In this document: positions 1 to 8,250 of the stretch, one piece after another
Layout: each line of letters begins with the position of its first letter
Numbering within the stretch: the first letter of the stretch is position 1
From: Demequina salsinemoris
GTDB lineage: Bacteria; Actinomycetota; Actinomycetes; Actinomycetales; Demequinaceae
DNA: 64,000 nucleotides
Direction: 5' to 3'
NCBI RefSeq assembly: GCF_000974805.1
Contig: NZ_BBQZ01000002.1
Location: 437,510 to 501,509, forward strand
Notes under the pieces: generated by a model
Database searches by the model: none
What the model was told of the DNA's origin: nothing
The model's input: the letters and a program-made list of their open reading frames with translations, nothing else
Translations under genes and position numbers: made by a program

Positions 1-1
1 C

Positions 2-556
2 GCCGAGGAAGAGCTCGTCGCGGTCGCTGAGAGGGACGCCAAGTCTCAGGTGTATTACGACGTAGTTGAGCGGGAGTCTGAAGAGTTCACTCTCGCGCAG
101 ATCGCCTACGGCGAGATCGATCAGGCGCAGTTCACCGCCGTGATCCAGTCCGTCGCGAACGATGAGACCAGCTTCGACACGATTGCCATTCTGGGGCCCA
201 ACGCGGTCGGCCTCGGCGGCGAGGAGTCCGAAGGCGGCATCTATGGTTCGGGCATCGGGCTCGTTACCTTCACTGCACGCGCGACGTCGCTCGACGAGGC
301 GACGGCCTTGATCGACAGGCTCGACGCAGTGCCGGGCCTGGCCAACGTCCGGTACGACACCGAGGCGTACCAGTTGGACGGCGCGGACGCGTACTACGGC
401 GTGACCGGCAAGGCGACCCTGACCGGCACTCTGCTTACCCATCGGTTGATTCCGGAGAGCACGCTGTCGGATCTCAGCAACGTCGTCGCTCCTGGTGTGG
501 TCGTGCCATCGCCCTCCGCGTCTCCGACCCCGTCCGCCACGTCTGAGGAGGGCTGA
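2..556 (+). CDS. PilN-like type IV pilus assembly protein (5' end missing)
   Basis: The reading frame is open to the left edge of the window, so the N-terminus, including the expected membrane anchor, is missing. The visible 184 residues form an alpha/beta domain with a ferredoxin-like look (segments near SFDTIAILGP and GLVTFTARATSLDEATALIDRL), followed by a Pro/Ser/Thr-rich tail. This resembles the periplasmic part of PilN, which with PilO forms the inner-membrane alignment complex of type IV pili. The next gene starts 1 bp after this stop and looks like PilO, which is the main support. The assignment is from context and fold-like pattern, with no decisive motif. Confidence 0.6.
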   Translation, partial: AEEELVAVAERDAKSQVYYDVVERESEEFTLAQIAYGEIDQAQFTAVIQSVANDETSFDTIAILGPNAVGLGGEESEGGIYGSGIGLVTFTARATSLDEATALIDRLDAVPGLANVRYDTEAYQLDGADAYYGVTGKATLTGTLLTHRLIPESTLSDLSNVVAPGVVVPSPSASPTPSATSEEG

Positions 557-557
557 C

Positions 558-1436
558 ATGCTGAACTCTCGATACGCCCCGGTCGCGCTGCTGGCAGTGC
601 TCGGCGTCATTCTCGTCGCGGTGCTCGGCTGGTTCGTGCTCATCTCGCCTCAGCTCGAGGAGCGCTCCGCTCTTAGTGCCGAGGAGAGCCAGATTCGGTC
701 CAACATCACGACGGTGGAGGCGGCTTCCGCGAAGATCGACGAGTATGCGGCGGCCCTCGACGCGAGCACCGAGGTCACGGACCTCATCGCTGTCAACGCT
801 CCGTCCGTGCTCGACATGCAGGCCTTCCGCGACAGGCTCTCGGCCGCACTGACGGACGCGCAGATCGAGATCACGAGCATGAGCGCGAATGACGGCGTTC
901 AGGTGGACGGCTGGGATACCTCGTCAGCGCAGCTCGTTTCGGCCAGCGTGGCCTCCTTGTTCACACAGGGTCCAGTCGCAGGAGCCGAGCCAGTAGTGGC
1001 GGCAGACGCCACGACGACGACCGATGCTGGTGCCGCGACGGATACTGCGACGGCCACTACTTCTACCTGGTCTCCTGCGATCACGGTCGCCAGTACCGAC
1101 GGCGAAGACACGTCGGTCGCGGGCGATATCCGCATGGTCGAGGTGACCATCGAGCTCGCTGGTTCGCCTTCGGCGCTCTTCGATTTCCTCGCTGACATGC
1201 AGGACCCTGACCAGCAGCTCTTCCAGGTGTCGCAGATCACGCTCTCGGCGCGGACCGAGGGCGAGGAGAACCCCGCAGGCTCTCCCGCAAAGGAAGGCGA
1301 CGTGTCTGTCACCATCGTGGGTGATCTGTACCTCCATGATGCGGATACGTCGGTGGTGGATGAGGACGCTCCTGCGTCGTCCGATGCCGTGGACGGCGCG
1401 TTCGTTGCCGTTGGTGGAAACCTCACCCAGCCGTAG
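558..1436 (+). CDS. PilO-like type IV pilus assembly protein
   Basis: This 292-residue protein has a short cytoplasmic N-terminus, one membrane segment at about residues 6-28, a charged coiled-coil stretch at about 30-65, and a C-terminal alpha/beta domain. That is the PilO architecture. An Ala/Thr-rich low-complexity linker at about residues 135-165 interrupts the outer domain. The start is the ATG at 558, behind the GGAGGG at 546-551; longer starts would overlap the preceding gene in another frame. In the family, PilO pairs with PilN and links PilM to the outer parts of the machine; in a monoderm the role is in the membrane and wall. Location beside aroC matches actinobacterial pilus clusters. 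Confidence 0.6.
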   Translation: MLNSRYAPVALLAVLGVILVAVLGWFVLISPQLEERSALSAEESQIRSNITTVEAASAKIDEYAAALDASTEVTDLIAVNAPSVLDMQAFRDRLSAALTDAQIEITSMSANDGVQVDGWDTSSAQLVSASVASLFTQGPVAGAEPVVAADATTTTDAGAATDTATATTSTWSPAITVASTDGEDTSVAGDIRMVEVTIELAGSPSALFDFLADMQDPDQQLFQVSQITLSARTEGEENPAGSPAKEGDVSVTIVGDLYLHDADTSVVDEDAPASSDAVDGAFVAVGGNLTQP

Positions 1437-1513
1437 CGGGATAGCGTCAACCGAGGGCGAGGTACCCCAGGGGTGCCTCGCCCTCCGGCGTCCGCGGGTG
1501 GTTCTCGCTCTGG

Positions 1514-1519
1514 CAGAAT
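1514..1519 (+). promoter_or_regulatory. -10 element of aroC, probable leaderless transcript
   Basis: CAGAAT ends 7 nt before the ATG at 1527 and no Shine-Dalgarno lies between, so transcription would begin at or next to the start codon. This supports the start at 1527 over the in-frame ATG at 1518, which overlaps the box. Confidence 0.45.
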
Positions 1520-1526
1520 GACAGCC

Positions 1527-2711
1527 ATGCTGAGATGGCTCACCGCAGGCGAATCGCACGGCCCGGCTCTCGTCGGCACCCTTGAGGGACTGCCCTCGGG
1601 TGTCGAGGTCACGAGTGCAGACATTCAAGGTGCGCTCGCGCGCCGTCGTCTCGGCTATGGGCGCGGCGCGCGCATGAAGTTCGAGCAGGACGCCGTCACC
1701 ATCCTGGGCGGCGTGCGCCACGGGGTGAGTCAGGGCGGGCCGGTCGCCGTCATGATCGGCAACACCGAGTGGCCCAAGTGGGAGACCGTGATGAGCGCGG
1801 ACCCCGTCGACGAGTCCGAGCTCACCGGCGCTCGAGCCGCCGCCCTCACGCGGCCTCGCCCGGGTCACGCGGACCTGGTCGGCATGACCAAGTACGGCTT
1901 CGACGATGCCCGTCCCGTCCTGGAGCGCGCCTCCGCCCGCGAGACGGCCGCTCGGGTCGCAGTCGGCGAGATTGCCGAGCACTTCCTCGACCAGGCGGCT
2001 GGCATCCGCCTGGTGGCCCACACCGTGCAGGTGGGGCCGATCGTGGTGCCCGACGATGCCCCGCTTCCCCCCGCAGAGGCAACCCCCGCGCTCGATGAGG
2101 ACCCCATCCGCTGCTTTCACGCGGAGACCTCAGCGGCGATGATCGCCGAGATCGATGAGTGCCAGAAGGACGGCGACACGCTTGGCGGTGTCGTCGAAGT
2201 GGTGGCCTACGGCCTTCCCGTCGGGCTCGGAAGTCACGTGCACGGCGACCGCCGCCTCGACGCGCGTCTCGCTGGCGCCCTCATGGGCATTCAGGCGATC
2301 AAGGGCGTGGAGATCGGCGACGGCTTCCGTACGGCCGCTCGGCGTGGCTCGCAGGCCCATGACGAGATCGAGTACAAGGACGGCGGGGTCACTCGCCGCA
2401 CCAATCGTGCGGGCGGGCTCGAGGGCGGCATGACCAACGGCGAGCCGCTCAGGGTCCGCGCCGCGATGAAGCCCATCAGCACCGTGCCGCGCGCGCTTGA
2501 CACGATCGATACCGCGACAGGCGAGGCCGCCAAGGCCATCCATCAGCGCTCGGACGTGTGCGCCGTCGCTCCCGCCGCCGTCGTCGCGCAGGCCATGGTG
2601 GCGCTCACGCTCGCGGACGCGCTCCTTGAGAAGTTCGGCGGCGACTCCGTGGAAGAGGTTCGTCGCAACATCGCCTCCTACGTCGAGTCCATCCCCGAGC
2701 GCCTCCGCTGA
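1527..2711 (+). CDS. aroC: chorismate synthase
   Basis: AroC converts 5-enolpyruvylshikimate-3-phosphate to chorismate using reduced FMN, the last shikimate step. The 394-residue protein has the N-terminal signature [11 protein letters not shown], the [12 protein letters not shown] block at about residues 38-49, and a conserved C-terminal region around [10 protein letters not shown]. Its length is normal for actinobacteria. The start at 1527 gives the usual N-terminus [12 protein letters not shown]. The stop overlaps the aroK start (TGATG), so translation is probably coupled. It begins the aroC-aroK-aroB set. Confidence 0.97.
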   Translation: MLRWLTAGESHGPALVGTLEGLPSGVEVTSADIQGALARRRLGYGRGARMKFEQDAVTILGGVRHGVSQGGPVAVMIGNTEWPKWETVMSADPVDESELTGARAAALTRPRPGHADLVGMTKYGFDDARPVLERASARETAARVAVGEIAEHFLDQAAGIRLVAHTVQVGPIVVPDDAPLPPAEATPALDEDPIRCFHAETSAAMIAEIDECQKDGDTLGGVVEVVAYGLPVGLGSHVHGDRRLDARLAGALMGIQAIKGVEIGDGFRTAARRGSQAHDEIEYKDGGVTRRTNRAGGLEGGMTNGEPLRVRAAMKPISTVPRALDTIDTATGEAAKAIHQRSDVCAVAPAAVVAQAMVALTLADALLEKFGGDSVEEVRRNIASYVESIPERLR

Positions 2712-3235
2712 TGGCCGGCCCCCGGGCCGTGTTGATCGGTCCTCCCGGCAGCGGCAAGTCGTCGGTCGGCACCCGCCTCGCGCGCCTGTGGGACGTCTCA
2801 TGGCGCGACACGGACGACGACGTGGAGGCGAGTCAGGGCAAGGCGATCTCGGACATCTTCGTCGACGACGGCGAGCCCCGCTTCCGCGAGCTTGAGGCGG
2901 CAGCCGTCGCGACGGCGCTGAAGGAGCACGAGGGCGTCCTGTCGCTCGGAGGCGGCGCCGTCCTGGACCCGCGCACCGAGGAGCTGCTCGCGTCGTACGT
3001 GGCCGACGGTGGGGAGATCGTGTTCCTCGACGTCTCACTCGCCAAGGCCGCTCCCCGCGTGGGACTCAACGCCGCGAGACCGCTCCTGGCCGGCAACCCG
3101 CGTCAGCGCTGGCAGGAGCTCATGAACGCGCGCCGACCCGTGTACGAGCGCATCGCCACGCGCATCGTCGATACCGACGGGCACACGCCTGCGGCCGTGG
3201 CCGCGCTGATTGCCGAGGGGAAGTCATCCACATGA
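2711..3235 (+). CDS. aroK: shikimate kinase
   Basis: AroK phosphorylates shikimate at the 3-hydroxyl. The 174-residue protein has a Walker A loop, GPPGSGKSS, at residues 10-18, the acidic cluster DTDDDVE just after residue 32 for Mg and shikimate, and the GGGAVL shikimate-binding loop. Size is typical of the monofunctional enzyme. It overlaps aroC by 1 bp and aroB by 4 bp (ATGA), so the three genes are one translationally coupled unit. Confidence 0.96.
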   Translation: MAGPRAVLIGPPGSGKSSVGTRLARLWDVSWRDTDDDVEASQGKAISDIFVDDGEPRFRELEAAAVATALKEHEGVLSLGGGAVLDPRTEELLASYVADGGEIVFLDVSLAKAAPRVGLNAARPLLAGNPRQRWQELMNARRPVYERIATRIVDTDGHTPAAVAALIAEGKSST

Positions 3236-4320
3236 GCGCCACCGTAAGGGTCGCATCGGGCTCGCCCTACGACGTCCACGTCGGGACCGGGCAACTGGAG
3301 CGCGCAGTGCACGGGCTTCCGGAGAGGTCACGCAAGGTGCTCGTCGTCCATGCGGCGCCGCTGCGCCAGGTCGCCGACATCCTGCGCCAGCGCATCGAGG
3401 CCTCCGGCCGCGAGGCCGTCCTCGCCGAGGTTCCTGACGCCGAGGCAGGCAAGACGGCCGAGGTCGCCGCGTTCTGCTGGCAGGTGCTCGGCAAGTCGGA
3501 TTTCACCCGCTCCGACGTCGTGGTCGGCCTGGGCGGGGGAGCGGTGACCGACCTCGCGGGCTTCGTGGCCGCGACATGGATGCGCGGCATCGCCGTCGTG
3601 CAGATGCCCACCACCGTGCTCTCCATGGTTGACGCCGCAGTGGGGGGCAAGACTGGCATCAACACTGCCGAGGGCAAGAACCTCGTGGGGGCCTTCCACG
3701 AGCCCGACGCCGTGTGGTGCGATCTCGACATGCTCGCGACCCTTCCCGCGTACGACCGTGTCGCGGGCCTCGCGGAGGTGATCAAGGGCGGCTTCATCCG
3801 CGACGTCGTCATTCTGGACCTCGTGGAGGAGCACGCTGAGGCGCTCAAGGCCGAGACGCTCACGCCTGCGGCTCTCGAAGTGCTTGAGGAGCTCATCACC
3901 CGCAAGGTCCGCGTCAAGGCTGAGGTCGTGGCTCAGGACCTCAAAGAGTCCCACCTGCGCGAGATCCTCAACTACGGGCACACGTTCGGCCACGCGATCG
4001 AGTACACCGAGCGCTACCAATGGCGCCACGGCTCCGCCGTGTCGGTGGGGATGGTCTTCGCCGCCGAGCTAGCGCACCTCGCGGGCCGCCTGACCGAGGC
4101 CGAGGTCGACCGTCACCGCGCGATCCTGTCGTCTCTCGGGCTGCCCACGACGTATCCGGCGGGGCGCTGGGACGCGCTCCTGACCGCGATGCGCCGCGAC
4201 AAGAAGACCAGGGGCGACCTGCTGCGCTTCGTCGTGCTGCAGGGCATCGGCAACCCGGTGCGACTCGAGGGCCCGGACCCCGCGATGCTCCTGGGCGCGT
4301 ACGACGCAGTGAGCGCCTGA
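3232..4320 (+). CDS. aroB: 3-dehydroquinate synthase
   Basis: AroB cyclises 3-deoxy-D-arabino-heptulosonate 7-phosphate to 3-dehydroquinate, using NAD and a divalent metal. The 362-residue protein has the NAD-binding GLGGGAVTDLAGFVA stretch, the MVDAAVGGKTGIN substrate loop and the metal-ligand motif NYGHTFGHAIEY. The ATG overlaps the aroK stop by 4 bp. There are no signs of truncation. Confidence 0.97.
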   Translation: MSATVRVASGSPYDVHVGTGQLERAVHGLPERSRKVLVVHAAPLRQVADILRQRIEASGREAVLAEVPDAEAGKTAEVAAFCWQVLGKSDFTRSDVVVGLGGGAVTDLAGFVAATWMRGIAVVQMPTTVLSMVDAAVGGKTGINTAEGKNLVGAFHEPDAVWCDLDMLATLPAYDRVAGLAEVIKGGFIRDVVILDLVEEHAEALKAETLTPAALEVLEELITRKVRVKAEVVAQDLKESHLREILNYGHTFGHAIEYTERYQWRHGSAVSVGMVFAAELAHLAGRLTEAEVDRHRAILSSLGLPTTYPAGRWDALLTAMRRDKKTRGDLLRFVVLQGIGNPVRLEGPDPAMLLGAYDAVSA

Positions 4321-4329
4321 CTCGCCCGC

Positions 4330-4335
4330 TAACCT
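4330..4335 (+). promoter_or_regulatory. -10 element of aroQ, probable leaderless transcript
   Basis: TAACCT ends 6 nt before the aroQ ATG. The 21 bp between aroB and aroQ leave no room for a Shine-Dalgarno, so aroQ may have its own leaderless promoter as well as read-through from aroB. Confidence 0.45.
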
Positions 4336-4341
4336 GACCAT

Positions 4342-4827
4342 ATGACGCAGGTCCTCATCGCGAACGGCCCCAACCTGGGACGACTCGGCTCGCGCGAGCC
4401 CGAGAAGTACGGCAACACCTCCTACGATCAGCTCGTGGTGCTCGCAACGGAGTGGGGGAGCGAGCACGGCTTCGCGGTCGAAGTCACGCAGACCGACGAT
4501 GAGTCGGAACTCGTCGGGTGGATGCACGGCGCGGTCGACGAAGGCACCCATGTGATCCTCAACCCCGCGGCGTTCACGCACTACTCGTACGCGCTCCGCG
4601 ACGCGTGCGCCATGGTCACCGGCGCAGGGCTGAACCTGATCGAGGTACACCTCACCAACCCGCACGCGCGCGAGGACTTCAGGCACACCTCCGTGATCTC
4701 CGGAGTGGCCACGGGAACGATCGCCGGGTTCGGCGTCGACTCGTACCGCCTGGCGCTCAGCGCCCTCGCCGCGCGCCTCGGCTACAATGATCGGCGGCCC
4801 GTCGCGTGCCAGGCGCGCGACCAGTAG
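4342..4827 (+). CDS. aroQ: type II 3-dehydroquinate dehydratase
   Basis: AroQ dehydrates 3-dehydroquinate to 3-dehydroshikimate by the anti-elimination type II mechanism. The 161-residue protein shows NGPNLGRLGSREPEKYG at the N-terminus (lid loop with catalytic Arg and Tyr), NPAAFTHYSYALRDA, and EVHLTNPHAREDFRHTS carrying the substrate-binding Asn and the His/Arg residues. Size matches the dodecameric type II family. It follows aroB by 21 bp. The C-terminal codons also contain the efp promoter. Confidence 0.95.
   Translation: MTQVLIANGPNLGRLGSREPEKYGNTSYDQLVVLATEWGSEHGFAVEVTQTDDESELVGWMHGAVDEGTHVILNPAAFTHYSYALRDACAMVTGAGLNLIEVHLTNPHAREDFRHTSVISGVATGTIAGFGVDSYRLALSALAARLGYNDRRPVACQARDQ
4783..4788 (+). 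promoter_or_regulatory. probable -10 element of efp
   Basis: TACAAT lies inside the 3' end of aroQ, 64 nt upstream of the efp GTG. It is a near-consensus -10; no clear -35 is visible. Confidence 0.45.
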
Positions 4828-4852
4828 TTAGCGACAGAACAAGGACATTACC

Positions 4853-5416
4853 GTGGCGACCTCGAACGACATCAAGAACGGCTCCGTGCTCAACCTCGAC
4901 GGCAACCTCTGGTCCGTCATCGAGTTCCAGCACGTGAAGCCCGGCAAGGGCGGCGCCTTCGTCCGCACCAAGCTCAAGAACGTGCTGTCGGGCAAGGTCG
5001 TCGACAAGACCTTCAACGCCGGCACCAAGGTCGACTTCGAGACCGTCGACCGCCGCGACATGCAGTACCTGTACAACGACGGCACCGACTTCATCTTCAT
5101 GGACCCGACCACGTTCGACCAGGTCCCCGTCTCGCCGGCCGTTATGGGCAGCGCCACCGATTACCTGCTTGAGAACGAGTCCGCGACCATCGGCTCGCAC
5201 AACGGCAACCCGATCTTCCTCGAGCTGCCCGCCTCCGTCGTGCTCGAGGTCACCTACACCGAGCCCGGCTTGCAGGGTGACCGGTCGTCGGGCGGCACCA
5301 AGCCCGCGACGCTCGAGACCGGCAAGGAGATCCAGGTGCCGCTGTTCCTCGAGGCTCCAGTCAAGGTCAAGGTCAACACCGGCACGGGTGAGTACCTGGG
5401 TCGCGTGAACGACTGA
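4853..5416 (+). CDS. efp: translation elongation factor P
   Basis: EF-P enters the ribosomal E site and relieves stalling at polyproline stretches. The 187-residue protein has the KOW-like N-domain (residues 1-65) with the tip loop [10 protein letters not shown], where Lys32 reaches towards the P-site tRNA, then two OB-fold domains ending in the signature [13 protein letters not shown]. It starts with GTG at 4853. No modification enzyme gene is in the window. A strong hairpin follows the stop. In many actinobacteria nusB follows directly; here nearly 8 kb of glycan genes intervene. Confidence 0.97.
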   Translation: MATSNDIKNGSVLNLDGNLWSVIEFQHVKPGKGGAFVRTKLKNVLSGKVVDKTFNAGTKVDFETVDRRDMQYLYNDGTDFIFMDPTTFDQVPVSPAVMGSATDYLLENESATIGSHNGNPIFLELPASVVLEVTYTEPGLQGDRSSGGTKPATLETGKEIQVPLFLEAPVKVKVNTGTGEYLGRVND

Positions 5417-5428
5417 GTCTGGCTCCAC

Positions 5429-5461
5429 GAGACGCCCGTCCCCTTCGGGGGCGGGCGTCTC
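5429..5461 (+). terminator. intrinsic terminator after efp
   Basis: A 15 bp stem (GAGACGCCCGTCCCC against GGGGGCGGGCGTCTC, one G-U pair) with a 3 nt loop sits 12 bp after the efp stop. Only a weak T-rich tail follows, as is common in GC-rich actinobacteria. It separates the aro-efp unit from the glycan island. Confidence 0.8.
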
Positions 5462-5505
5462 GTCTTGCCCCCTCCGCCGTCGGCGTGTCAGCGAGCGACC
5501 CCTGG

Positions 5506-5511
5506 TAGGTT
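5506..5511 (+). promoter_or_regulatory. -10 element of the GT-C-like gene, probable leaderless transcript
   Basis: TAGGTT ends 7 nt before the ATG at 5519. This selects that ATG over upstream in-frame starts, which overlap the promoter. Confidence 0.45.
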
Positions 5512-5518
5512 CCAGGCC

Positions 5519-7282
5519 ATGACGTTCGTCGCTCAGGCTCCACTGCGCCCGCGCACGCGCTCGTGGCTTCACCGTCGTCCCGACTATGCTTGGTCTCCGA
5601 GCCGGTCCATGGCGGTGACAGCGGTCATCGTCGCGGCGTTGGCGTACCTGCTCGTCGCTTGGAACTCCACGTACCCCAACGTCGCGCTCGACGAGATTGT
5701 GATGGTTGCGAATTCTCGCGTGATCGCCGGCCTTCCCGCCACGTGGGAGCTCCAGGGATGGGGGTTCTCCCCGGGCCTCGCGGTTTTGATGGCCCCGGCC
5801 TGGTGGCTCTCGGACGATCCAGTCATCGTCTATCGGGTCGGTATCGCGATTTCGGCGGCGCTAGGGGTGCTCGCAATCTGGCCGCTGTCCTCGATCGCGC
5901 GGCGTGTGGGTGCCTCCCCGACGGCTGCAGTGGTGATCGCGAGCGCGGTCGTGGTTGCTCCCGCCCGCTTGCTCCTTGCAAACTATCTCTTCTCCGAGGC
6001 GCTCCTGGTACTCGTGACCGCAGCCACCGTCGTGGCTGCGGCCCGTATGGCCGAGCGCCCGACATTGGCGCGTGGGCTGCTCCTCGGGGTGTTGACCGGT
6101 GCGTGCATCCTGGCGCACCTTAGGGGCGCAGCACTGGCGATCGGCGTGGGCCTGTGGGGCCTGACGATGCTTCGGCGCGCACTGTGGCCCATCCTTGCAG
6201 CGGGACTCTCAGCGACGCTGGTGGGCGCGGCATCGTACGGTCTCTACGTGTGGGTTACGGCCCAGGTATTCTCATCCGACGACGAGCGTGTTTCCTCCAC
6301 GTTCGCGGGCGCGGTCGGTCGCGATGCAGCGGATGTCGTCGCGAGCGTTCTCGGTCAGAGCTGGTACGCGGTGTTCGCCTGGGCGGGCATGACGATCGTC
6401 GGCGCGCTCTGGTCGGCGCGGAGGTTCGTTAACGATCCCTTGGCTCGTCTCGTCGTGCTTGCGGCTGCATCGTCGCTCGTGCTTTCCACCATCGGGTTGA
6501 ACGCGAGGACGGGTGTGTCCTTCTCAGACGTGTGGTATTACGGCCGGTACAACGACCAGGTGTGGGCCTTGCTCGCCGTGGTCGGGATCGCGGTGATTCA
6601 GCGAATCCGGTGGTTGCCGGTGTCACTCGTGACGGTGCTGGTCGCGACACTAGCGGGGGTGCTGATGATGGTCGTCGTCGTGCCGCACATCGGAGTCATC
6701 GGCACCACTTGGAGCGAGTTCAACACCTACGGGATCTCGCCCTGGCTCAACATCGATCGCTACTCCGCTGGACAACCGCAATTGTGGGCTCGCCTCTGCG
6801 TCGCTAGCGTCCTGTTGACTGTGCTCGCAGTGGCCGCGGGATGGTGGCGCGGGGCGATAGCACCGCTTCTGCTCGTATTCTGGGTCACTGTGGCGGTCTG
6901 GCATGATGGCGTGTTCCTCGATGTCGTCGCGGCCAGAAGCGCATATGTTCCGGCTGGCACGCCGCTGTGGGATGTTTTGCCCGAAGGCACGACGGTAGGC
7001 GTGGACAAGGGACTTGCTCAGGATGGAAACGTCTTCATCTTCTATTCCGAGCCCCACGTGATCGAGCCCGTGGACCTCGACGATGTTCCGTCTGATGTGG
7101 ACGTCGTCTACGCTGGGGCGCTTGCGAAGCAACCCGTGGCCGATGGCGCCATGGTGCTTGATGTGTGGCGTGGCCTGTTCGTCATGTGGGTCTACCCCGG
7201 TGACGTGTACGACCAACTCGATGCAGAGGGTCTTCTCGTCGATCCTGAGACGGTCATCCAGCCATTCTCGGGTGGGCAATGA
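5519..7282 (+). CDS. polytopic membrane protein, GT-C glycosyltransferase-like
   Basis: This 587-residue protein has a basic, Arg-rich N-terminus, a first membrane segment at about residues 30-48, and roughly ten further hydrophobic segments spread to about residue 480, then a hydrophilic C-terminal domain. Just after the first segment comes NVALDEIVMVANSR; an acidic pair in the first outer loop is the usual catalytic mark of GT-C enzymes that use lipid-phosphate sugars. The C-terminal domain has FYSEPHVIEPVDLDD, possibly extracellular. It could instead be a non-enzymatic glycan-export protein. It heads the surface-glycan island; base composition looks less GC-rich than the aro genes. Confidence 0.6.
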   Translation: MTFVAQAPLRPRTRSWLHRRPDYAWSPSRSMAVTAVIVAALAYLLVAWNSTYPNVALDEIVMVANSRVIAGLPATWELQGWGFSPGLAVLMAPAWWLSDDPVIVYRVGIAISAALGVLAIWPLSSIARRVGASPTAAVVIASAVVVAPARLLLANYLFSEALLVLVTAATVVAAARMAERPTLARGLLLGVLTGACILAHLRGAALAIGVGLWGLTMLRRALWPILAAGLSATLVGAASYGLYVWVTAQVFSSDDERVSSTFAGAVGRDAADVVASVLGQSWYAVFAWAGMTIVGALWSARRFVNDPLARLVVLAAASSLVLSTIGLNARTGVSFSDVWYYGRYNDQVWALLAVVGIAVIQRIRWLPVSLVTVLVATLAGVLMMVVVVPHIGVIGTTWSEFNTYGISPWLNIDRYSAGQPQLWARLCVASVLLTVLAVAAGWWRGAIAPLLLVFWVTVAVWHDGVFLDVVAARSAYVPAGTPLWDVLPEGTTVGVDKGLAQDGNVFIFYSEPHVIEPVDLDDVPSDVDVVYAGALAKQPVADGAMVLDVWRGLFVMWVYPGDVYDQLDAEGLLVDPETVIQPFSGGQ

Positions 7283-7345
7283 CCGTGAACGCGTCGCGCA
7301 TGACCATTCTGGCGGTTCATCGCCAATGAACATGCCGGCAGTCTC

Positions 7346-8215
7346 ATGAAGCGCGTGGGCATCGTGGTCTCGACCCTCGGTCGACTAGTTCCGCTCGGCA
7401 GGCTTCTTGACTCACTTTCAGACCAGGTCCGTGACGGCGACCGCATCGTGATTGTCGCGCAGGGTGGATCTGAGAGGCTTGTTGAGTTGGTGAGGCGCTA
7501 CGAGCGCCGCGGACTTCCCGTCTTCACCGTGGAGTCGGCGCGAGGTGTTTCGCTCGGGCGCAATACCGGCGCACGTGCATTAGCGGACAGTGTCGATGTC
7601 CTGCACTTCCCGAACGACACGTCGTGGTACGCAGACGGTCTCGTCAACCACATCCGGGCGGCTGTCGACTCGTCGGAGCTTGCAGCGTTGACGCCCATGG
7701 GTGGGGAAAAACCGAGAGCGTGCCTTCCTGAGCCCGGCATTCCGCTCAACCGGTACAACGCATGGGACGTGATCGAGATCGGCCTCGTCATCCGCGCGAA
7801 GACGTTCCTGGAGCTTGGAGGCTTCGACGAGACACTTGGGAGCGGAGCTTCCACGCCGTGGCAAGCAGGGGAGGGAAGTGATCTGGTGCTGCGGGCTCTG
7901 GAGCGATTGGGAGAGCACTGCCTCACTTGGCTTCCGAGCACCGTTGTCCTCGGGGGCATCGCGGAAGCTGACGGACTTACTGCAGATGAACGACGACGCA
8001 AGCTACGCGCCTACAACCGCGGGATCGCTGTGGTCGTGCGCCGATGGCGCTATCCAACTCCGTGGATCGCTGCCTTCGTAGCCGGAGGGCTTGCTTGGTC
8101 GATCCGCCATCCGGGCTACGCGCTTTGGGACGGATGGTCGGTATTCATTGGCAGGGTCGAAGGAATCTTTGGCCGGGTTTTCGACGATGCACCTTTCCGC
8201 GCCGTCGATCGCTGA
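7346..8215 (+). CDS. family 2 glycosyltransferase
   Basis: This 289-residue soluble protein has a GT-A fold. It starts with VGIVVSTLGR, then DRIVIVAQGG, SARGVSLGRNTGARAL (the usual nucleotide-sugar region) and HFPNDTSWY in the position of the metal-binding acidic motif. The classic DxD is reduced to a single Asp here (PNDT), as in some GT2 members. EIGLVIRAKTFLELGGFDE and the acidic GEGSDLVLRAL region follow as expected. Sugar donor and acceptor cannot be told. It lies 63 bp after the GT-C-like gene on the same strand, converging on the flippase gene. Confidence 0.8.
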   Translation: MKRVGIVVSTLGRLVPLGRLLDSLSDQVRDGDRIVIVAQGGSERLVELVRRYERRGLPVFTVESARGVSLGRNTGARALADSVDVLHFPNDTSWYADGLVNHIRAAVDSSELAALTPMGGEKPRACLPEPGIPLNRYNAWDVIEIGLVIRAKTFLELGGFDETLGSGASTPWQAGEGSDLVLRALERLGEHCLTWLPSTVVLGGIAEADGLTADERRRKLRAYNRGIAVVVRRWRYPTPWIAAFVAGGLAWSIRHPGYALWDGWSVFIGRVEGIFGRVFDDAPFRAVDR

Positions 8216-8225
8216 ACCACACGCC

Positions 8226-8246
8226 AGGGCTGCGCGCGTCAGCCCT
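8226..8246. terminator. bidirectional hairpin between convergent glycan genes
   Basis: AGGGCTG and CAGCCCT form a perfect 7 bp stem with a 7 nt loop, in the 35 bp between the convergent GT2 and flippase stops. It could terminate both transcripts; there is no U tract. Confidence 0.5.
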
Positions 8247-8250
8247 CGTG